A stretch of DNA of 34,299 bases from Paludibacteraceae bacterium (GTDB lineage Bacteria; Bacteroidota; Bacteroidia; Bacteroidales; Paludibacteraceae). The stretch covers positions 1-34,299 of the forward strand of contig JAFXPK010000008.1 in the NCBI GenBank assembly GCA_017527905.1, in the 5' to 3' direction. Position 1 is the first letter of the stretch, and every line of letters starts with the position of its first letter. Both the position numbers and the translations under genes were made by a program. Positions 15,477 to 24,119 of the stretch are shown here, one piece after another. The notes below the pieces were generated by a model. It was not told where the DNA came from, searched no databases, and saw only the letters and a program-made list of their open reading frames with translations.

Positions 15477-16859
15477 TTATTCGTGCGGCTCGCCTAAGAT
15501 TTTCCTCGCCACATCGAAAGCCTGTTTGATCCTATCCCCTATGCCTATACCGTCCCGCAGGTTTCCTGCGATCGTCAGGGAGGGATACCGCTCCTCCAGT
15601 TGGGCGATCGCCTGCAATCGGTTGTCCGACGACGCCTCATATTGCGGAATGGCCCGCTCGTGGCGGAAGATCCGCACCTTGTCCGCCCGTTTCTCCTTCG
15701 GGTATTGAAGCATTTCGCTGAGGGATTGATTCACCCATTGGGTCAGCTCCTCATCGCTCTTCTGCAAGTAATCGGGATGGCGGGAGCCTCCGATGAAGTA
15801 GGAGAAGGTTGCACCGCCTTGTGGCGCGCGCCCTTGGAAGCAGGCGGAAGGGAATAGTATGCCTAACAGATTCTTTTTCTCGCAGGAAGGGACTAATCCT
15901 CCGAAGGCCTTCCATTCGTTGCCTTGGCAATCCGCTATTCCGACGCCCACCTGAATGACCGGTGCGTAGTAGAGGTTGCTGATGGCGCGCATCTGCGTCT
16001 CGCTGACGAAGGGCAAAAGCTGCGGAAGCGCATAGGCGCCACAGGTGGTCACCACATGGTCGGCGTGCAATTGGAGGCTCTCCCCTCCTTTTTCGTATTG
16101 GATATTCCACCCTCCCTCGTTGTCAGGTGTTATGGATATGTTCATGGCGGAAGTGGTGATGTGCTCGCTTCCGATAGCCTCCGCGATCGCCTCGACAAGG
16201 TTGGAGAAACCACCCTTGGAGGAGAACACCTTGCGGCTGACCCGTTTCTGTTGCTCCGTCTTAGGCATTTTAGCTTTGGCGATACTGCCCCTGATGAAGG
16301 AGCCATATTGTTGCTCCAAGGCATAGAGGCGGGGCAATGCCAGACGTACGGGGAGCTTGTATGGGTCACCCGCATAGACACCGGAGAGAAATGGATCAAC
16401 GGCGTAGTCCACGTAGGATTTGCCCAGCCTACGTTCAGCCAAGGAACCCACCGACTCGTTGGGGTCTGTCCCCTTCGCCCGCCATGGCTCGCCTAAGATC
16501 CTGAATTTATCCTTCCAGGTGAACAATGGTGTGCGCAAGGCGCTGACCAGACTGGAAGGCAATGCGTGGAAGCGATCCTTCTTCCATATCAGGCGTCTCT
16601 TGCTTGACTCCAGCGCAGTCTCCATCTGGCACCGCTCCGATAGCTGGTCGAAGAGCTCCACCACCTCATAGTGCTTCACGACACCCGTGTTCGGACCGCT
16701 TTCGAACGTGAAGCCCGCATCGCTCCATGTCTTGATCTGTCCGCCTATTCTATCCATGCATTCCAGTACCATCACGTCCTTGCCTTTCCTTGCGAGTTGG
16801 AAAGCGCACGTCAGCCCGGTTATGCCTGCACCAATGATTACGATATCATAATTCGTCAT
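15477..16859 (-). CDS. hemG: protoporphyrinogen/coproporphyrinogen oxidase, HemY type
   Basis: FAD-dependent oxidation of protoporphyrinogen IX to protoporphyrin IX. The 460-aa protein starts with the dinucleotide-binding motif IIGAGITGLTCAFQLARKG (Gly10, Gly12, Gly15) and ends with the second FAD contact TIAGNLRDGIGIGDRI, both standard for the HemY/PPOX family. HemY-type enzymes classically use oxygen, yet the preceding step here is the oxygen-independent HemN, so the electron acceptor in this organism is an open point. It is the last gene of the hem operon; its start follows the hemN stop by 1 bp. Whether it prefers protoporphyrinogen or coproporphyrinogen III cannot be read from sequence, but hemN next door favours the former. 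Confidence 0.92.
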   Translation of the reverse strand: MTNYDIVIIGAGITGLTCAFQLARKGKDVMVLECMDRIGGQIKTWSDAGFTFESGPNTGVVKHYEVVELFDQLSERCQMETALESSKRRLIWKKDRFHALPSSLVSALRTPLFTWKDKFRILGEPWRAKGTDPNESVGSLAERRLGKSYVDYAVDPFLSGVYAGDPYKLPVRLALPRLYALEQQYGSFIRGSIAKAKMPKTEQQKRVSRKVFSSKGGFSNLVEAIAEAIGSEHITTSAMNISITPDNEGGWNIQYEKGGESLQLHADHVVTTCGAYALPQLLPFVSETQMRAISNLYYAPVIQVGVGIADCQGNEWKAFGGLVPSCEKKNLLGILFPSACFQGRAPQGGATFSYFIGGSRHPDYLQKSDEELTQWVNQSLSEMLQYPKEKRADKVRIFRHERAIPQYEASSDNRLQAIAQLEERYPSLTIAGNLRDGIGIGDRIKQAFDVARKILGEPHE

Positions 16860-16860
16860 A

Positions 16861-18228
16861 CTATATGGGTTTTGAAAATTGTTTCGTTGTTGCCTGCATC
16901 AGGGGGTCGAACGACGCCGCTACGTTCCGCACGAACGGGTGACCCGCCTCTGTCATGACGATCCCCTCATTCTCCCTTCGGAGGATACCGTCCGCCGCCA
17001 TCTCGTCCAGCACCGACTCGTCGTATCGGATGGCTTTTTGTATCTCCGGGACGGGGATGGCTAAGGTCTCGGACAACTCCTTCCAGGAGATTCGATAGTT
17101 GCACATCAGTCGTTCGATCACCTCTCGGACGATCCTCTCCTCCGCTGTCAGGAAATAGCCTTTCCGGATGGGTAATTCGCCCGCCTCCACAGCGTGGATG
17201 TATTCGCTGATGTCCTTGGTGTTTTGAGCATAGCTGCCGTCCAATTGGCTGATGCCCGTCACGCCTAATGCATAGACCTGCCCTGTTGTCCGCAGGGTGC
17301 AATAACCTTGAAAGTTGCGGTGTAGCAAACCCTCCTCGTATGCCACGTGGAGCTCGTCCGAAGGCAGGACAAAGTGGTCTAGCCCGATGCTTTTATAACC
17401 CGCCTCACGAAGCCTTTCCGCGGCTTGCTCATACATGCGTTTCTTCACTTCCCCGCTTGGTAGGCCATGCTTCTCCAGAATGAGCTGGCGTTTGAAGACC
17501 CAAGGGACATGCCCGTAGCCGAACGTGACCAGCCGGTCTGGACGCAGAACGATGGCTTTCTCTATGCTCTCCATGAAAGATTCCGGGGTCTGATAGGGCA
17601 AGCCGTAGAGGAAGTCCATGTTGATGGAGGCGCCCGCCCCTCGTAGGATCCCCATGATCTCCTGTAGCGGCAGTGCGGCAGGCTGGCGTCCGACGCACGA
17701 TAGAACCTTTTCGTCAAAGTCCTGTATGCCTATGCTAAAGCGGTTGAAGTGCCCCTTCGTCAAGGCTTCCCAATCTGCGTGTGTGAGGTAGCCCGGATGA
17801 CATTCGATGGAGATCTCCTTCCCTTCGATGCAAGGGAAGAGGGAGAGGATATGGTCGTTCAGTTCGTGGAGGATCGGGATAGGCAGGGCGGTGGGGGTGC
17901 CTCCGCCGTAGTGTATTTGGCTCACCGGGCGGTTCCTGTCCAGCAGGGAAGCGATTCGCTCGATCTCCAGGTGCAGTGCCTTGACGTACTGGTCCACAGT
18001 GCCTTGGTCCGGCATGATGTAGGAGTTGCACCCGCAATAGTGGCACAACCTTCTGCAGAAGGGGATATGCAGGTAGAAGGATAGATTACGCCTGCCTACC
18101 CTGTTCGATTCCTTCACGGCCTCGATATAAGCACTCTCCTCCACCACATGGAAATAATTGGCGGGAGGGTAGCTCGTGTATCTAGGCACGGATACGTTAT
18201 ACTTTTCCAACAAATCCATCTGAGTCAT
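16861..18228 (-). CDS. hemN: oxygen-independent coproporphyrinogen III oxidase
   Basis: Radical SAM enzyme that decarboxylates two propionate chains of coproporphyrinogen III to vinyl groups. The 455-aa length, the N-terminal PRYTSYP (15-21), HIPFCRRLCHYCGC (Fe-S ligands Cys58, Cys62, Cys65, with Cys67 as in true HemN) and GGGTPTAL identify HemN rather than the shorter HemW chaperone. It needs SAM and anaerobic conditions, fitting an anaerobe. It begins 13 bp after the hemL stop and ends 1 bp before hemG. Confidence 0.95.
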   Translation of the reverse strand: MTQMDLLEKYNVSVPRYTSYPPANYFHVVEESAYIEAVKESNRVGRRNLSFYLHIPFCRRLCHYCGCNSYIMPDQGTVDQYVKALHLEIERIASLLDRNRPVSQIHYGGGTPTALPIPILHELNDHILSLFPCIEGKEISIECHPGYLTHADWEALTKGHFNRFSIGIQDFDEKVLSCVGRQPAALPLQEIMGILRGAGASINMDFLYGLPYQTPESFMESIEKAIVLRPDRLVTFGYGHVPWVFKRQLILEKHGLPSGEVKKRMYEQAAERLREAGYKSIGLDHFVLPSDELHVAYEEGLLHRNFQGYCTLRTTGQVYALGVTGISQLDGSYAQNTKDISEYIHAVEAGELPIRKGYFLTAEERIVREVIERLMCNYRISWKELSETLAIPVPEIQKAIRYDESVLDEMAADGILRRENEGIVMTEAGHPFVRNVAASFDPLMQATTKQFSKPI

Positions 18229-18241
18229 TGTCTATGGGGAA

Positions 18242-19513
18242 TCAATCGTTGAAGTCGCGCACGAGTTCGACGAATCGTTCCAAGTCCTCCTTCGTGTGTT
18301 TTATGGAGATGAAATTGCTCTCGAACTGGGATGGGGAGACGTATACGCCGTGGCGCAGCATATAGCGGAAGAACGCCGCGAAACGTTGCTGGTCCGTGCG
18401 GTTGACGTCCGAGAAGTTCCGCACCTCGCCTTGGGTGAAGAACAATGTGAACATGGGACCGACACGGTTCAGCACCATGTTCTTCTCCTTGGCGACTTCC
18501 CTCAACTCCTTGTCGAACGCGTCGACCCTGCCGTTCAGCTCTTCGTAAAAGCCCTCCCGCATCAGTTGCGTAAGTGTCGCGATACCTGCGCTCATGGTGA
18601 CAGGGTTGCCGCTGAGGGTACCCGCCTGATAGACAGGGCCATTCGGGGCGAGCATCTCCATGATCTCCGCACGTCCGCCAAAAACCGCGGCGGGGAATCC
18701 ACCCCCGACAATCTTCCCTAAGGTTGTCAAGTCCGGCTCTATGCCAAACCATTTCTGCGCCCCACCAGAGGAGAGGCGGAAGCCCGTAATGACCTCGTCG
18801 AAGATCAGCAGAGATTGGTACGCCGAAGTGATCTCCCTCAGGAAAGGGAGGAAGTTATTGTCAGGAAGCACCACACCCATATTGGCGGCCACAGGTTCTA
18901 GTATGACGGCGGCAATCTCTTGTCCGTATTCCTCAAATATCTTTTTCACAGCCTCCGTATCATTGTAGGGAGCCACTAATGTCTGCGACACGAATTCACG
19001 GGGCACCCCGGCGGAGGAGGCGTTTCCCAGCCGCGCGACGCCGGATCCCGCGCTGACGAGCAGATGATCCGCATGCCCGTGGTAGTTCCCCTCGAACTTG
19101 ACGATGTATTTCCGGTTGGTGTATCCCCTTGCCAGGCGGATCGCGCTCATCGTGGCCTCCGTGCCCGAATTGACGAAGCGCATTCGTTGCATCGAAGGGA
19201 AACATTTCCTCACCAGTTTGGCCAACTCCGTCTCCGGCAGGGAGGGGATACCGTAGCTGGAACCCCGCTCGACGGCCTCGTGCACGGCTTGGTTGACCGA
19301 AGGATGCGCATGACCCAACAGGAAGACACCCCATGACAGGCAATAGTCCGTATAGGCGTTGCCGTCGATGTCGTATATCTTATTATCCACCGCATGGTCG
19401 ATGAACAGGGGCGTTTCACCCACCGCCTTCAACGCTCTGACAGGGCTGTTCACCCCTCCTGCGATATATTGGACAGCCTCTTCAAAGGCCTTTTTCGATC
19501 TTTCTCTTTCCAT
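18242..19513 (-). CDS. hemL: glutamate-1-semialdehyde 2,1-aminomutase
   Basis: PLP enzyme converting glutamate-1-semialdehyde to 5-aminolevulinate, the product that HemB uses. The 423-aa protein has DEVITGFR (239-246) and the PLP lysine Lys267 in TTLGKIVGGGFP, plus NSGTEATMSAIRLARG (115-130). All features and length are normal. It sits 5 bp downstream of hemA, the enzyme that makes its unstable substrate, which is a usual pairing. Confidence 0.97.
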   Translation of the reverse strand: MERERSKKAFEEAVQYIAGGVNSPVRALKAVGETPLFIDHAVDNKIYDIDGNAYTDYCLSWGVFLLGHAHPSVNQAVHEAVERGSSYGIPSLPETELAKLVRKCFPSMQRMRFVNSGTEATMSAIRLARGYTNRKYIVKFEGNYHGHADHLLVSAGSGVARLGNASSAGVPREFVSQTLVAPYNDTEAVKKIFEEYGQEIAAVILEPVAANMGVVLPDNNFLPFLREITSAYQSLLIFDEVITGFRLSSGGAQKWFGIEPDLTTLGKIVGGGFPAAVFGGRAEIMEMLAPNGPVYQAGTLSGNPVTMSAGIATLTQLMREGFYEELNGRVDAFDKELREVAKEKNMVLNRVGPMFTLFFTQGEVRNFSDVNRTDQQRFAAFFRYMLRHGVYVSPSQFESNFISIKHTKEDLERFVELVRDFND

Positions 19514-19518
19514 GTCTG

Positions 19519-20418
19519 CTATTTTGTTTGAGTGGTTTTATTGAGCGATAGGTCTTGCCACTTCATGAACTTATCAAGCTCTTCGTGGATGATGACATCC
19601 GCCTTCCCAATCTCCTCGTGACGCAACTTGATGTTTTGATTGGCGATCCTTTCGATGTCTTCAATGTTGTAGAGGAAGATGCCGGGCAGTTCTCCCACCG
19701 ATTCGTCCACATCCCTAGGGAACGCCAGGTCTACGACCAATATCTCCCGTCCCGCCGGGAAATCCTCTTTGGAGAAAATGGTATGGGGGGCGGAAGTGGC
19801 ACTGATCAGCACATCCGTTTCCTCCAACAACGTTCTGAGGGAAGTGAGTGCCACCGCCTTGTACCCGTAATTACCCGCCACAGGCAAAGCCTTCTCTTGG
19901 TGACGGTTGACCACAACGACATTCTTCGCCTCCTTGGCGGAGAGGAATTTCAGGATATCCTCGTTCAATTTGTTTATACCGACCACCTTGATTCTACTTG
20001 TCTGAAAATCAATATTGTGTTGGGCGAGAACGTCTACTGCGACTTGGCTGTGGGAAACCGCGCCTTCGGAGATGCGGGTCTCTGTCCGTACCCGTTTCCC
20101 GGTGTGCATGGCGTACTGGAACACCTTGTTGAGGCCGGCAGATAGGTTATACTGCGCCATCGCCTCCTGATAAGCCAGTTTGATTTGCCCTTGGATGGCA
20201 CGTTCCCCCACGATCGCAGACTCCAGTCCGGAGGCGACGCGAAACAGGTGCTCGGCCATCTCCAGGGGCACCTCTCCGTCGCCCCAGTACAGCTCCGTAC
20301 GGTTGCACGTGGCCAACAGGACGTGCGGGATGTTCTTGTTGACGGCAAGGTCCGCGATCAGTTTCTCGCGTTCCTGCAGGTTATGCTCTTTGTTGTTTAT
20401 TACTCGACTCTCAATCAT
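19519..20418 (-). CDS. hemA: glutamyl-tRNA reductase, short form
   Basis: Reduces glutamyl-tRNA to glutamate-1-semialdehyde with NADPH. Catalytic Cys38 in ATCNRTE, His58 in EHLFRVASGLES, GERAIQGQIK and KRVRTETRI (109-116) are all present. The protein is only 299 aa, against about 410-430 in the family. About 30-40 residues are missing between CNRTE and the HLFRVASG helix, and the whole C-terminal dimerisation domain is absent: the chain stops just after the linker helix (EELDKFMKW). The usual GxGxMG loop reads VVGINKLNED. The frame is intact and hemL starts 5 bp on, so this is not a sequencing error at the end. Activity is likely but structure must differ. Confidence 0.88.
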   Translation of the reverse strand: MIESRVINNKEHNLQEREKLIADLAVNKNIPHVLLATCNRTELYWGDGEVPLEMAEHLFRVASGLESAIVGERAIQGQIKLAYQEAMAQYNLSAGLNKVFQYAMHTGKRVRTETRISEGAVSHSQVAVDVLAQHNIDFQTSRIKVVGINKLNEDILKFLSAKEAKNVVVVNRHQEKALPVAGNYGYKAVALTSLRTLLEETDVLISATSAPHTIFSKEDFPAGREILVVDLAFPRDVDESVGELPGIFLYNIEDIERIANQNIKLRHEEIGKADVIIHEELDKFMKWQDLSLNKTTQTK

Positions 20419-20445
20419 CTTTCGTTCTCTAAAGCTGGCATCCGG

Positions 20446-21411
20446 TCATTGTTTGAAAAAATCTTTCGCGTAATAGGATATGATATAATCCGCCCCGGCA
20501 CGTCTCATGGCGACCAGGCTTTCGAAGAATATCTTCTTCTCGTCGAAATATCCCTGCTTGGCGCCATTCTTCAGCATGGAGTATTCGCCCGATACCTGAT
20601 AGGTGACCATCGGATATTCCGGGTACATCTGATGCGCGCGGCAGACGATGTCCAGGTATGCGAGGGCTGGCTTGACCATGATCCAATCGGCACCCTCCGC
20701 AATATCCGCAGCGATTTCCTCCAAGCCTTGGTCCTTTGTGCGGAAATCCATCTGGTAGGTTTTCCTGTCGCCAAAAGAGGGAGCGCTGTCCGCCGCGTCC
20801 CTGAAAGGACCGTAATACGATGACGCGTATTTGGCGGAGTATGCCAGGACCTTTGTCCGTGTCAATCCCTCCTTGTCCAATCGTTGGCGGATAGCCTCCA
20901 CTTGTCCGTCCATCATGGCGGAAGGCGCCACGAAATCGGCCCCCGCCAAGGCATGCTGATAGGCCATCTCGGCGAGCAGTGGTAGCGTGCTGTCATTGTC
21001 GACGTCGCAGTCGCAAAGGAGTCCGCAATGCCCGTGCGAGGTATATTCGCATAGACAAACGTCCGTGAAGACGATCACCTGCGGGAACTTCGCCTTGATC
21101 GCCTTTACCGCCCTGCTGATGATATTGTCAGACTTGTAGGCTGCGGAACCTCGCTCGTCTTTTTCTTCTTGTGGAATGACACCGAACAGTAGTACTTTGT
21201 TGATCCCGAAGGAGAGTAACTCTGCTATGTCGGTGAGTAGTGTGTCGATGGAGAAGCGGAAGACGCCCTCCATGGTGGAGATCTCCTCTTTCACACCACA
21301 TCCATCCATCACGAAATAAGGGTATATGAATGATTCCGGACCAATCGATGGAACATCTGCGTGTTGGTCACGGACAATCTGTGAAATCCTTAAGGGTCTG
21401 AATCGTTTCAT
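20446..21411 (-). CDS. hemB: porphobilinogen synthase (ALA dehydratase), zinc type
   Basis: Condenses two 5-aminolevulinate molecules to porphobilinogen. The 321-aa protein shows the zinc-ligand cysteines Cys119, Cys121 and Cys129 (DVCLCEYTSHGHCG) and the two active-site lysines, Lys194 (LAYSAKYAS) and Lys247 (WIMVKPAL), the latter forming the Schiff base. Length is normal. It is 14 bp downstream of hemCD and 27 bp upstream of hemA. Confidence 0.97.
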   Translation of the reverse strand: MKRFRPLRISQIVRDQHADVPSIGPESFIYPYFVMDGCGVKEEISTMEGVFRFSIDTLLTDIAELLSFGINKVLLFGVIPQEEKDERGSAAYKSDNIISRAVKAIKAKFPQVIVFTDVCLCEYTSHGHCGLLCDCDVDNDSTLPLLAEMAYQHALAGADFVAPSAMMDGQVEAIRQRLDKEGLTRTKVLAYSAKYASSYYGPFRDAADSAPSFGDRKTYQMDFRTKDQGLEEIAADIAEGADWIMVKPALAYLDIVCRAHQMYPEYPMVTYQVSGEYSMLKNGAKQGYFDEKKIFFESLVAMRRAGADYIISYYAKDFFKQ

Positions 21412-21425
21412 AATAATGTGACAAA

Positions 21426-22958
21426 TTATAATAGTGAATCTGATATTTCTTTCATCGTTGTCTCTCCTTTGCCTGTCAGCGGAATATCGCTGGGTAGCTT
21501 TCCGTAGCGGGAGACGAAGGCCCTCACCCCTGACGGAGAGGAAAACAATATTTCATCGTACACCGACAAATCCTCCACCATGGGGGCCTTCTCGTCCGTC
21601 ACGGTCCTGTAAACAGACAAATCGGTCACTTCGTTGCCCATCAGTCTCAATTCCTGCGGAAGGGCTGGGATGCCGATGGCGGAGCGAGGCATGAGGATGC
21701 GCTTCCCGGTGATACCGTTGCGTTTGAAATAGGCTATGATGCCTTTCGCTGATGTTGTCTCTGATTCGTAAACGGGTGATAGTCCCAATGCGTTTAAGGA
21801 TTGGGTGGTGGCTCCACCGACGCTGATCAGTTGGACATCTTTCAGTAGCGAACGTTCGGATGCGCTCAGTTGATCCGTGAAGTGTCTCACACCGTTCCGG
21901 CTGGTGAATAGGACGTAGTCATAGGATGGGATGTCCTGTAGGGAGAAGGATTCGCCCAAAGGGATGGCCTCCGTTCGGATGAGTGGGGTGTGCGTGATGG
22001 TTCCGCGTCCCTCCGCCCATTGCGTCGTAGTACCCGTGACGAGCACTTTTCTTGGGTGTCCGTTTCCTCTGGAGCTCTCTTCGACAAGCATTAAAATAGG
22101 GGAGGAGGAAAGGATTTTGGTGTATTGTAGTTCCGTTAGATTGAATTGAAAACACCTCTCATTGTCTTTCCCCAAGTGGCAGATGAGTTGGATGTTCGTT
22201 TGTGGGGCAAGCCCCATCTCCTGTATCTTGAGCACCTGCTCGGGGATCTGTTCCCCGTCGAGATAATAGGCATGGGTCAAGCCTTTACCTGCGCAGTGTA
22301 GCTTATCGGATGCGAACAGCCGTCTGCTTTTTTCGTCCCCACATCTCCCTACGATGGCGATATGTCCTTGTAAGGGATGCGTCTCGAAAGGGAGAGGCTC
22401 CGCGATTCTATCGCTTAGGCCTAGGCGGTGCAGGGCGCAGGAGGCGACGATCAGACCCTCGAAGTCTCCCCTATCCAGCTGGGCGATCCGTTCCTCTATC
22501 GTGCCGCGCACATCCACGACCCGCAGGTCTTCCCGCAACCTCACCAACTCTTTTTTGCGCATGGCGGAGCTGGTAGCTATCCTTGCCCCCGCGGGCAGTT
22601 GGTTCAATGGCAAATTGCCCTTGCTGACCAGTGAGTCCGTTTTGTCAAAGGCGCTGGTCAGGGCATAGATCTCCAACCCTTTCGGGAGAGGGAAAGGCAG
22701 GTCCTTAGCGGAGTGGATCGCCACGTCGGCTCGTCCATCCAATATGGCCGCATCCAGTTCCCTGGTGAAGAAATCCGCGGGGATGCCTCCCGTGAGGGAT
22801 TGCTCCTTGTGCTTGTCTCCGTATGATTCGAGGGCGACAAGGTCGTAGTCCATGTGGTCCATAAGAGAGAAGAGCTCTTCCACCTGCAGAAGAGATAACC
22901 GAGATGATCGTGCTACTACTCTCAACTTATTATTGTTCATGTAATTTGCGCTATTCAT
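21426..22958 (-). CDS. hemCD: HemC-HemD fusion, with HemC domain 3 missing
   Basis: One 510-aa chain. Residues 7-205 match HemC domains 1-2: RVVARSSRLSLLQVE, TGGIPADFFTRELD, HSAKDLP (catalytic Asp86), SSAMRKKE and DVRGTIEERI. Residues 303-510 match uroporphyrinogen III synthase: KVLVTGT, FTSRNGVRHF, ISVGGATTQSL, FSSPSGVRAF. Between them the HemC domain 3, with the cysteine of the GGCQ-type motif that binds the dipyrromethane cofactor, is not visible. Instead residues 249-294 (GLAPQTNIQLICHLG, FNLTELQ, SSPILMLVEE) resemble the last part of CobA/SUMT methyltransferases. The start codon overlaps the hemE stop by 4 bp; a start at Met7 (22940) is also possible. Nature of the middle segment is inferred from memory. 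Confidence 0.88.
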   Translation of the reverse strand: MNSANYMNNNKLRVVARSSRLSLLQVEELFSLMDHMDYDLVALESYGDKHKEQSLTGGIPADFFTRELDAAILDGRADVAIHSAKDLPFPLPKGLEIYALTSAFDKTDSLVSKGNLPLNQLPAGARIATSSAMRKKELVRLREDLRVVDVRGTIEERIAQLDRGDFEGLIVASCALHRLGLSDRIAEPLPFETHPLQGHIAIVGRCGDEKSRRLFASDKLHCAGKGLTHAYYLDGEQIPEQVLKIQEMGLAPQTNIQLICHLGKDNERCFQFNLTELQYTKILSSSPILMLVEESSRGNGHPRKVLVTGTTTQWAEGRGTITHTPLIRTEAIPLGESFSLQDIPSYDYVLFTSRNGVRHFTDQLSASERSLLKDVQLISVGGATTQSLNALGLSPVYESETTSAKGIIAYFKRNGITGKRILMPRSAIGIPALPQELRLMGNEVTDLSVYRTVTDEKAPMVEDLSVYDEILFSSPSGVRAFVSRYGKLPSDIPLTGKGETTMKEISDSLL

Positions 22959-23980
22959 TTCCAGTTGTCTTCATCTTTTATCCATTCCGTCAGGAACCGA
23001 AGGTTATCGAAAGGCGTGTTCGCCAATACGCCGTGTCCCAAGTTGAGGATCCACCTGCCACGATGTTCTTTGAAGAATGGCACGTAGATGGATTTCATCG
23101 CGCCGACGATTCTCTCCTGGGTGGTCAGCAACAGGTATGGGTCTATGTTCCCTTGTAATCCGACCTCTGGGTGCACCAGCCTCCGAGCCGTGGAGAGAGG
23201 CGTCTGCCAATCCACGCTCACGTAGTCGCACACGTCGGGCGTCATGAGGGAGAGCCCCGCACCTATGCCTTTTGGGAAATAGATGAAGGGGATGTTGCGT
23301 TTTCTGACGGCCGTGGCGAATCGCTTCACCGCAGGCAGGAACAACTCCTCGTATAGTGTTTGCGGGATCACCCCCGCATGGGTGTCGAATAGTTGGAAAG
23401 CGTCGATGCCATGGTCAATCTGCCTCAACGCATGCTCTATGCTGAATTCGGTCAGGAGGTCTATGCAATAGCGGGTCTCTTGGGGCCTCTCGTAAAAGAA
23501 TTTCCTCGCGTCCGGGAACTCTTGCCTTCCGCTCATGCCCTGTAGCATATAGCACAAGGTGGTCAGCGGGGCGCCGCAAAAGCCAATCGTGGGCACCTGT
23601 GACCGTTCTTTCACGATGTCCAAAGCTTCGTATACGTGGGAAAGCTTGCTAAGGTCGGGACGGAGGATTGTGCGGGGATCCTTCTCTTCGCAGAGAGGCT
23701 TCCTGAAGCGAGGTCCGTGGTCGGTCCATTCGAGGTCCATCCCCAAGGCGGTGGGCACGGACAGGATATCGCTGAAGACGATGGCGGCATCCACACCTAA
23801 ATCGGAGACCGGCAATAGGGTCACATCCGCCGCCAACTTAGGGTTGTGCATCAACTCCTCGAACGAGTACTTTTCCCTTAGTTTCATGTAATTAGGCAAC
23901 ACTCTGCCGGCTTGGCGCATATACCACACAAGAGGTCGGTTGCCTCTCTCACCTTTCCGTTCGTCGTCACCTAGGAACAT
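22955..23980 (-). CDS. hemE: uroporphyrinogen decarboxylase
   Basis: Decarboxylates all four acetate side chains of uroporphyrinogen III to give coproporphyrinogen III. The hallmark VWYMRQAGRVLPNY, FSDIL (catalytic aspartate), GFCGAPLTTLCYML, FDTHAG and LNLGHGV are present. I place the start at Met17 of the longest open frame (MFLGDDERKGE), because the longer start codon at 24028 falls inside the -7 promoter box (24028-24035) and because family members begin close to the RPxVWxMRQAGR motif. It is the first gene of the hem operon, 139 bp downstream of the regulator, and overlaps hemCD by 4 bp. Confidence 0.95.
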   Translation of the reverse strand: MFLGDDERKGERGNRPLVWYMRQAGRVLPNYMKLREKYSFEELMHNPKLAADVTLLPVSDLGVDAAIVFSDILSVPTALGMDLEWTDHGPRFRKPLCEEKDPRTILRPDLSKLSHVYEALDIVKERSQVPTIGFCGAPLTTLCYMLQGMSGRQEFPDARKFFYERPQETRYCIDLLTEFSIEHALRQIDHGIDAFQLFDTHAGVIPQTLYEELFLPAVKRFATAVRKRNIPFIYFPKGIGAGLSLMTPDVCDYVSVDWQTPLSTARRLVHPEVGLQGNIDPYLLLTTQERIVGAMKSIYVPFFKEHRGRWILNLGHGVLANTPFDNLRFLTEWIKDEDNWK

Positions 23981-24027
23981 GCTTGGATCTCTTTGTTTTC
24001 GGATAATAAATAAAAAGTATTCAGCCA

Positions 24028-24035
24028 CAAAATTA
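24028..24035 (-). promoter_or_regulatory. hem operon -7 box
   Basis: On the minus strand TAATTTTG matches TAnnTTTG exactly. The -33 position (about 24055-24058) has no TTTG, which fits a promoter that needs an activator. Transcription would start near 24021-24024. Confidence 0.6.
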
Positions 24036-24058
24036 CATCTGTGGCATGAGATGTTCCT

Positions 24059-24098
24059 TCCTCATTTGTGAGGATTGGGTGTCCTCATTTGTGAGGAT
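24059..24098. promoter_or_regulatory. two tandem 17-bp palindromes upstream of the hem promoter
   Basis: TCCTCATTTGTGAGGAT occurs twice, exactly, at 24059-24075 and 24082-24098, 23 bp apart. Each has TCCTCA / TGAGGA arms. Their centres lie roughly 45 and 67 bp upstream of the predicted transcription start, the position expected for activator sites, and they lie right between the LuxR-type gene and hemE. Confidence 0.75.
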
Positions 24099-24119
24099 AG
24101 CATAGGGGAAAGGTGTTTT

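Noticed and set aside
19519..20418. Frameshift truncating hemA
   Set aside because: The frame ends in an apparent stop 5 bp before hemL and no lost domain is found in the other frames of that region.
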